From Candidatus Micrarchaeota archaeon CG10_big_fil_rev_8_21_14_0_10_45_29 (GTDB lineage: Archaea > Micrarchaeota > Micrarchaeia > Anstonellales > Anstonellaceae), in the NCBI GenBank assembly GCA_002778455.1, contig PFCD01000001.1, forward strand, positions 120,125 to 153,635: a stretch of 33,511 nt of DNA. Direction: 5' to 3'. This document shows, one piece after another, positions 28,044 through 33,511 of this stretch. The first letter of the stretch is position 1, and the number at the start of each line of letters is the position of its first letter. Below the pieces are notes generated by a model that was not told the origin of the DNA, did no database searches, and saw nothing but the letters and a program-made list of their open reading frames with translations. The translations under genes and the position numbers were made by a program.

Positions 28044-29123
28044 ATGCGTTTGCTTGTTTTTGGAGTAGTGGCTTTATTCTTATTTTCATTTGGTTGCCTT
28101 GGTTCTGTTGATGATACAGCCTCTGATAATTCTTCAATAACACAAACATATATTTGCCCTGATGGAAACAATGTTTCTAATTTGGCTGATTGCAACAAAT
28201 GCCAAGTTTCTTGTAATGATGGCAACCCCTGCACCAAAGATTTCTGTGGGGAAGAAACCGATTATACCTGCAAGCATGAAAACCTTGACGGAGAGCATGC
28301 AGGATGCTATGGCGGCACAGAGGTTTGCAAAAGCAGCATTTGTTCTCTAGGCGAGTGTATCCAGAAAGAAGAATCTCCATGCTGTGGAAATTCCATATGT
28401 GAGGATGGTGAAGATTGTTCAACCTGCAATAAAGATTGTGGCTGCGGAGAAAATGAAGCATGTGTCTTCGGGGTATGCAAAGTAAGTGAGTGTATAACTG
28501 ATTCTGATTGCGATGATGGAAATACTACTACAAATGATAGTTGTGTAAGAAATGAAACTGGAACATCTTGTCAGCATACCAAAATAAATCAATGCATGGC
28601 TGATGGTATTTGTGAAAAAGTATGTCCCAAAAAACTTGAATGCGTTATAAAATGCGGGGTAGATCGTTCGTGTCAAATTGGCTGTAACAAATATACTGAT
28701 CCTGACTGTATCCCTTGTGATTTAACTTTAAATGACTCATTTTGTCCAGATAATTGTACTGCTCTTACCGATATCAATTGCCAAGTATTTAGTACTCTTA
28801 ATGGGGGGTACGGGGAATCTAAAGACGGAAAAATCAAAATGTCAGTATCTTCATCATGTTCTAGCGGAGTAACAAAAATAAAATATAATATCTATAACGC
28901 AGGAGAAACAGACATATATGTTTCAACCGATATGCTGGCATATTTTTATCGTTCTAATAGCAAATCTCTACGTAATACGTCTGCCTTTTATTATAAAATA
29001 ATTCCAGGTTATGAATACTCGAGCATATATTCGATATTTGGAGTTTATGAAGATGGTCGTTTTGTTTATTATCCTTCTTCTGACGACAAAGACATTGTCG
29101 TTTATGATGTCGGTTGTAAATGA
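28044..29123 (+). CDS. Cys-rich lipoprotein
   Basis: Lipobox LFSFGC; many Cys; CNDGNPCTKDFC. Confidence 0.7.
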   Translation: MRLLVFGVVALFLFSFGCLGSVDDTASDNSSITQTYICPDGNNVSNLADCNKCQVSCNDGNPCTKDFCGEETDYTCKHENLDGEHAGCYGGTEVCKSSICSLGECIQKEESPCCGNSICEDGEDCSTCNKDCGCGENEACVFGVCKVSECITDSDCDDGNTTTNDSCVRNETGTSCQHTKINQCMADGICEKVCPKKLECVIKCGVDRSCQIGCNKYTDPDCIPCDLTLNDSFCPDNCTALTDINCQVFSTLNGGYGESKDGKIKMSVSSSCSSGVTKIKYNIYNAGETDIYVSTDMLAYFYRSNSKSLRNTSAFYYKIIPGYEYSSIYSIFGVYEDGRFVYYPSSDDKDIVVYDVGCK

Positions 29124-29189
29124 TGCTTATAATTAATTTTTGAATTTGAAAAAAGCTTTATACAAAGGGTGATAGAAAAAGGTTTGGTT

Positions 29190-29453
29190 CTATTTAATTT
29201 GTTTCCATTGTTTACTATGTTTCCACAACGCAATACTCATCGTCGTAATCATTATTAGATAAATTGTCAATAACCCCATAATCCACCAAGACCGCTCGCC
29301 CTCGAAGGCATAAGAAAATATTTGCACGGTTGCCATAATATTTGTTAGTATGAAAATAAATAATGTGCATATAAACATGCTTTTACTTATCTCGATCATG
29401 TTTTCGCTGATTCTGAGCATTTCTTTTTCTATTTTTGTTGTTTTTCGTACCAT
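29190..29453 (-). CDS. Small membrane protein
   Basis: 87-aa ORF, two TM segments. Confidence 0.5.
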   Translation of the reverse strand: MVRKTTKIEKEMLRISENMIEISKSMFICTLFIFILTNIMATVQIFSYAFEGERSWWIMGLLTIYLIMITTMSIALWKHSKQWKQIK

Positions 29454-29463
29454 GATCTAAACC

Positions 29464-29682
29464 TCAGAAAACCTTAGACAAATCAAAAGTCATCTGCAGT
29501 ATATCCTTCATCCAAAATCTTATGTGGGTGAGAAAAACAATGCCTTTATCCAGTTTGGATTCTTCTATAAGTTTGTTCAAAGTCGCAGTATCTGCCGGTT
29601 CATTATTTCCTACCCATAACTGGAGTTTTTCAGTTAAGGTAAAATTGTCCTCTATGCGTGCAGGCTCATCGTTATTCCTCAT
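29464..29682 (-). CDS. Small hypothetical protein
   Basis: 72-aa ORF only. Confidence 0.4.
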   Translation of the reverse strand: MRNNDEPARIEDNFTLTEKLQLWVGNNEPADTATLNKLIEESKLDKGIVFLTHIRFWMKDILQMTFDLSKVF

Positions 29683-29754
29683 TTCATCACTCTTTATCTA
29701 TGTGGAACACTTCCCATTTTCCATATTGAACAGCAAGCCCGTTCTTAAACTAAG

Positions 29755-29839
29755 CGCCTAGACGGGGTGGACAGATGCGAAGCATCTGGACAACTTTTTT
29801 TGCTAAAGCAAAAAATAGTCTTGGCGTGAGCAAAGCGAA
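29755..29839 (-). repeat. tRNA-Asp 3'-flanking hairpin element with duplicated tRNA tail
   Basis: CGCCTAGACGGGG at 29755-29767 repeats 29840-29852; hairpins 29772-29788, 29796-29815, 29823-29843. Confidence 0.82.
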
Positions 29840-29912
29840 CGCCTAGACGGGGATTCGAACCCCGGTCGCCGGAGTGACAGTCCGGAATGCTAGACCACTA
29901 CACTATCTAGGC
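29840..29912 (-). tRNA. tRNA-Asp (anticodon GTC)
   Basis: GCCTAGA/TCTAGGC acceptor, loop CTGTCAC, GGGGTTCGAATCCCC. Confidence 0.95.
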
Positions 29913-29960
29913 AAAAAGCATTACAATTATGGATAATCTCATTTTTAAATAAATCCCTGT

Positions 29961-30587
29961 TCATACTCCGCCAAGCCCGTCGCCTTTGCGCCCAAGCTTG
30001 AATAAGGAAACTCCTGCAATAACAAGCACAACTCCTACAAAGCCCGCGCCTATTACAGAGATAACAAGCACCCAGCCAAACATTCCAAGAATCCCGCCAT
30101 CTGCAGGAGGCTCAGCTTTTTTCTCCTCCTCTTTCGGCGCATTCAAAAGAATTACTCCGTCTCCCTGCGCAGAATTTACGGCTTGCCCAGAATCCGAGGC
30201 ATTTTGTGTTAAAGTGGAATTTTGGGCGGCAGGAGCGCTCGAATTTAAGGCGCTTGCGTTTGCCGCAGGCTCATCAAAAGTGGAAGGATCCGAAGGATTC
30301 ACGCACTTGTTGTTTTGCTCCTCATACCCCTCAAAATTCGCGCACGCGCATTTAACAGCCAAATCAGTAAGCTCGCCCTGCTTTGGGTGCCCGTCCGGAT
30401 TCACCTGGTCAAGAACTTTTTGCAAACTCAGCCCGCTCAATGCCGCAGAATCAGGCAGGCAGGCATACCCCGGGCTCAAAGAAGAGCATTGGAAATACCC
30501 TGTGCCATCAGAGCATTTCTCCTCCCATATCTCCCCGAATGAAATCCCTGCAAAAAGAATGGCAAGCAAAAGAATTATTTTTTTCAT
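29961..30587 (-). CDS. Secreted Cys-rich protein with C-terminal TM, paralog of 21044..21895
   Basis: CSDGTGYFQCSSLSPGYACLPDS...CACANFEGYEEQNNKCV. Confidence 0.75.
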   Translation of the reverse strand: MKKIILLLAILFAGISFGEIWEEKCSDGTGYFQCSSLSPGYACLPDSAALSGLSLQKVLDQVNPDGHPKQGELTDLAVKCACANFEGYEEQNNKCVNPSDPSTFDEPAANASALNSSAPAAQNSTLTQNASDSGQAVNSAQGDGVILLNAPKEEEKKAEPPADGGILGMFGWVLVISVIGAGFVGVVLVIAGVSLFKLGRKGDGLGGV

Positions 30588-30638
30588 GCTTTTTTTAGCG
30601 CATCTATATTTTTAATATTTGGCAATTCAATTCTTTCA

Positions 30639-30941
30639 ATGGACTCAAGAACACGCCTTCTTTACTGGCTTCTTAGCGCCTCAAGGGGGGGCCCTACAAG
30701 GGCAAAGATTTTGGCAAAACTTAAAAAGCAGCCTCTTAACATGAGAAAGCTATCCCTTGATTTGGGCTATGATTACAAGACTGTGCAGGGGCATGTGGAG
30801 CTTCTCTCAGAAAACGGGATATTGGATGTGCAGGGAAAAAAGTATGGGGCAATATATTTTATTTCTCCGGAATGGGAAGGCAACGATTATTTAAAGGAGC
30901 TTATAGGTGATAATAATGGTGGCAGGAAAAAAAGAAAATAA
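30639..30941 (+). CDS. ArsR-like winged-HTH regulator
   Basis: RAKILAKLKKQPLNMRKLSLDLGYDYKTVQGHVELLSENGILDV. Confidence 0.75.
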   Translation: MDSRTRLLYWLLSASRGGPTRAKILAKLKKQPLNMRKLSLDLGYDYKTVQGHVELLSENGILDVQGKKYGAIYFISPEWEGNDYLKELIGDNNGGRKKRK

Positions 30942-31338
30942 TTATTCATATATGGCAGGCGCCTGCACTATAGTTCTAATAGCCGCGGCAATTGCTTTGC
31001 CTGTAATAGTGAATTATTTCTTCCCTTTCAAGGGAATGCCCATGAGCTTAGAATTTGAAATATACGAATACCTGCGCGCAGGCATGACCTTGCTTATCCT
31101 CGGCTTTTCAACATTTCTAATATTTACTTATTTGCGCGACTATTTTGAGCTAAAATGCAAATTTACATTAGGGCTTTTGCTTGCATTAATCTCATTTATG
31201 CTTTTTGCAATAACCTCAAACCCCATATTGCATACTGCAATGGGCTTTAATGGACCCATCTCGGGCATCCTCTCCATATTGCCCCTCTTTTTTGCCACTT
31301 TGGCGCTTGCAATATTGGCGTGGGTAAGCTCAAAGTAA
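30919..31338 (+). CDS. Four-TM membrane protein overlapping the HTH gene
   Basis: MVAGKKENNYSYMAGACTIVLIAAAIALPVIV...; overlaps preceding ORF in another frame. Confidence 0.65.
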   Translation: MAGKKENNYSYMAGACTIVLIAAAIALPVIVNYFFPFKGMPMSLEFEIYEYLRAGMTLLILGFSTFLIFTYLRDYFELKCKFTLGLLLALISFMLFAITSNPILHTAMGFNGPISGILSILPLFFATLALAILAWVSSK

Positions 31339-31431
31339 TTTTTTTCCTTTTTTCAATTCTTTTTGCATAACGTCTTATTTATAAATTTTCAACTATTTTA
31401 TAAGTGTATAAATAATACAGGTGTATATATA

Positions 31432-32523
31432 ATGGGAAAAATAAAAGTTGCCGTAGTAGGCGTTGGAAATTGCTTTGCAGGTTTATACCAGGGGCTTGAA
31501 TATTACAGGCACCATGAAATAACAGAGGCGGCCGGGCTAATGCACCCTGTCCTGGGCGGATACACGCTAGATGATATTGAATTTGTTGCAGCATTTGACG
31601 TATCCGAGGAGAAAGTGGGGAAAAATTTGGTAGAGGCAACATATGCGCACCCAAATGAAGTAAGATGGATAAAAAAGGAAGAAATGCCAAAAAGCGAAGT
31701 AATAGTGCAGGAATCCCCTATTTTAGACGGGCTTGGAATTTACATACTTGAGAGGGTAAAGCCAATAAAAAATAAGCCAAAAGATGTTCTTGACAAGCAA
31801 ATAAAAGAGCAAATAAAAAATTCCGGCGCAAGAATAATTCTCTCATATTTGCCTGTGGGAAGCGCGGATGCGACCCGCTACTGGGCGCAGATGGCAATAG
31901 ACACCAATTGCGCATTTGTAAACTGCATCCCTGAATTTATTGCATCCGATGAGAAATGGGCTCAAAAATTCACGGACGCAAAGCTTCCCATATTAGGAGA
32001 TGACATAAAGGCGCAGGTTGGCTCCACAATAGTGCACCGCACTCTGGCGCGCCTTGTGGATGAGAGGGGCGCGCTAATTGAGAGCACATACCAAATTAAT
32101 GTTGGCGGAAACACCGACTTTCTTAACATGAAAGAGCAGTCCCGCCTAAAAAGCAAGCGCATCTCAAAAACAGAATCCGTGCAGTCGCAACTGAAAAAGC
32201 GGCTTCCCGACGACCAAATCTATGTCGGCCCATCCGATTTTATCCCCTTTCTTTCAAACACAAAATTAGGCTTTATGCGCATAGAGGGCAAGATGTGGGC
32301 AGATGTGCCCTTTAATATGGAAATACGGCTTGAAGTGGATGACAAAGCAAATTCGGGCGGCATATCAGTGGATGCAATAAGATGCGCCCAAATAGCCCTT
32401 GACAGAGGGCTTGCAGGATATATAGAAGGGCCTTCCGCCTATTTCATGAAGCATCCGCCTGTGCAGCACTCAGACCCTGTTGCAAGGCAGATGGTAGAGG
32501 ACTTTATTTCGCAAGCGAAATAA
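31432..32523 (+). CDS. ino1: Myo-inositol-1-phosphate synthase
   Basis: KVAVVGVGNCFAGLYQGLEYY, GDDIKAQVGSTIVHRTL, NVGGNTDFLNM. Confidence 0.93.
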   Translation: MGKIKVAVVGVGNCFAGLYQGLEYYRHHEITEAAGLMHPVLGGYTLDDIEFVAAFDVSEEKVGKNLVEATYAHPNEVRWIKKEEMPKSEVIVQESPILDGLGIYILERVKPIKNKPKDVLDKQIKEQIKNSGARIILSYLPVGSADATRYWAQMAIDTNCAFVNCIPEFIASDEKWAQKFTDAKLPILGDDIKAQVGSTIVHRTLARLVDERGALIESTYQINVGGNTDFLNMKEQSRLKSKRISKTESVQSQLKKRLPDDQIYVGPSDFIPFLSNTKLGFMRIEGKMWADVPFNMEIRLEVDDKANSGGISVDAIRCAQIALDRGLAGYIEGPSAYFMKHPPVQHSDPVARQMVEDFISQAK

Positions 32524-32590
32524 GACCCCCAACTTAGTTGAGGGCTTTATTGCTGAAAAGAAATAAAACTTCTCTCTCCCTCTCTCTTTT

Positions 32591-33202
32591 ATGAGAATTT
32601 TTATCGCAATCCCTTTGCCTGAAGAAATAAAGGCGCATCTTCTCTCTTTGCAGCAAAAGCTCTCCTCTTCTTACACTGCCCCCAAAATAGGCGATTCGCG
32701 CCCCTATAACCCAAAAGGCTATTTGCAAAACCCAAAAAGCCCCTGGCGCCCCTCAAAAGAGGAACATATGCACCTTACTTTGCAATTTTTGGGAGATGAG
32801 GCAACTCTTCACCAAACCGAGAGAATAAAGGAGAAAATGAGGGAAATCTCCTCAAGTGCCTCTCCTTTTCAAATAGAATGCACAAATGTTGGCGCTTTTC
32901 CAAATGCAAAAAATGCGCGGGTTTTATGGGTTGGCGCAAAAGGGGAAGGATTAGTTCAATTGGCAAAAAAAGTAAGGGAAGAGTGCGCAAAAGAGGGATT
33001 TTCAGAAGGCAAGCCATTTAGCGCGCATTTAACATTTGCAAGAAGCAAATTTTCCCAAGACGCTTCAAAATTTTTAGAGGAAACAAACAAAACTCCCCTA
33101 TCACTTTCATGGATTGCAAATTCATTTTGCCTTATGCAAAGCGATGAAATATTAGGCGGGCATGAGCACAATTTGCTTGAGAAATTTGAGTTGAAAAAAT
33201 AG
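32591..33202 (+). CDS. thpR: RNA 2',3'-cyclic phosphodiesterase (2'-5' RNA ligase family)
   Basis: MRIFIAIPLPEEIK, HLTLQFLG and HLTFAR (two HxTx motifs). Confidence 0.93.
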   Translation: MRIFIAIPLPEEIKAHLLSLQQKLSSSYTAPKIGDSRPYNPKGYLQNPKSPWRPSKEEHMHLTLQFLGDEATLHQTERIKEKMREISSSASPFQIECTNVGAFPNAKNARVLWVGAKGEGLVQLAKKVREECAKEGFSEGKPFSAHLTFARSKFSQDASKFLEETNKTPLSLSWIANSFCLMQSDEILGGHEHNLLEKFELKK

Positions 33203-33204
33203 AA

Positions 33205-33390
33205 CGCCGGCGGCACGGATCTCCAGCTTGCTGGAGAGACTGCCGTAAGGCGGAGCAAAGCGACGCCGGCGGCAGGATGGGCAACCGATGCGTCGGTTGA
33301 ACAGCTTGCCGACAAGCGAGCAAGAGCGAGCGCCGGCGGCAGGACAGATAGCCGAAGGCTGTCGGCCTGCCGACAAGCGAACGAAGTGAG
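33205..33390 (-). repeat. tRNA-Ser 3'-flanking tandem hairpin array with three extra tRNA-tail copies
   Basis: CGCCGGCGGCA at 33205, 33264, 33331 plus the genuine tail at 33391; paired stems in every unit. Confidence 0.9.
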
Positions 33391-33511
33391 CGCCGGCGGC
33401 AGGATTTGAACCTACAATCCCGTAAGGGACTGGTTTTCTTGACCCCTTTTTGGGGTGAAGCCCTTTTTTCTAAAAAGGGCTCTTCAAGACCAGCGCACTA
33501 CCAGATTATGC
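33391..33511 (-). tRNA. tRNA-Ser (anticodon TGA), 47-nt intron at about 33436-33482, 5' end beyond window
   Basis: Stem CTGGT/ACCAG, loop CTTGAA|intron|A, variable arm TCCC-TTAC-GGGA, T-arm GTAGG-TTCAAAT-CCTGC, discriminator G. Confidence 0.85.

Noticed and set aside
28020-29840. Conventional integrated element at tRNA-Asp
   Set aside because: No integrase in the window and no distal copy of the tRNA tail near 28 kb; only the 85-nt duplication is visible.
32560-32590. TC-rich tract before thpR
   Set aside because: Simple pyrimidine run; no evidence of function beyond a possible leader or promoter context.
33205-33404. CRISPR array
   Set aside because: Repeats are short (11-15 nt), derive from the adjacent tRNA tail, contain paired spacers, and there are no cas genes.

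Overview
Archaeal chromosomal window, probably DPANN-like (inference only; no searches were run). It is dominated by information-processing and housekeeping genes: EF-1alpha (partial), eL40, a KH/Zn-ribbon protein, Alba, AspRS, AlaRS, CCA-adding enzyme, Elp3 and ThpR. There are also a GlmU-like nucleotidyltransferase, inositol-1-phosphate synthase, a GT2 glycosyltransferase, a TauE/SafE transporter, several Cys-rich secreted/lipoprotein genes, a RelE-like toxin-antitoxin pair and two HTH regulators. I read eight tRNA genes: Leu-TAG, Thr-TGT, Asn-GTT, Glu-CTC, Val-CAC, Tyr-GTA with an intron, Asp-GTC, and Ser-TGA with an intron and cut by the window end. The most striking signal is non-coding. 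Immediately 3' of several tRNA genes lie compact arrays that combine (i) short direct copies of that tRNA's own 3' end, (ii) an inverted, partly degenerate copy of the same tail, and (iii) hairpins with C(GAA)G triloops or tandem G-A/A-G mismatches. At tRNA-Ser there are three extra tail copies, 59-67 nt apart, separated by hairpins whose sequences differ while the pairing is kept. Related arrays sit at tRNA-Asp, -Leu and -Glu, and the Glu and Ser arrays share a 13-nt linker, GGTTGAAC[AG]GCT[CT]. I propose these as a candidate undescribed family of tRNA-3'-end-anchored hairpin repeats. Mechanism and function are unknown. Two nested palindromes with IS200/IS605-like loops follow alaS.
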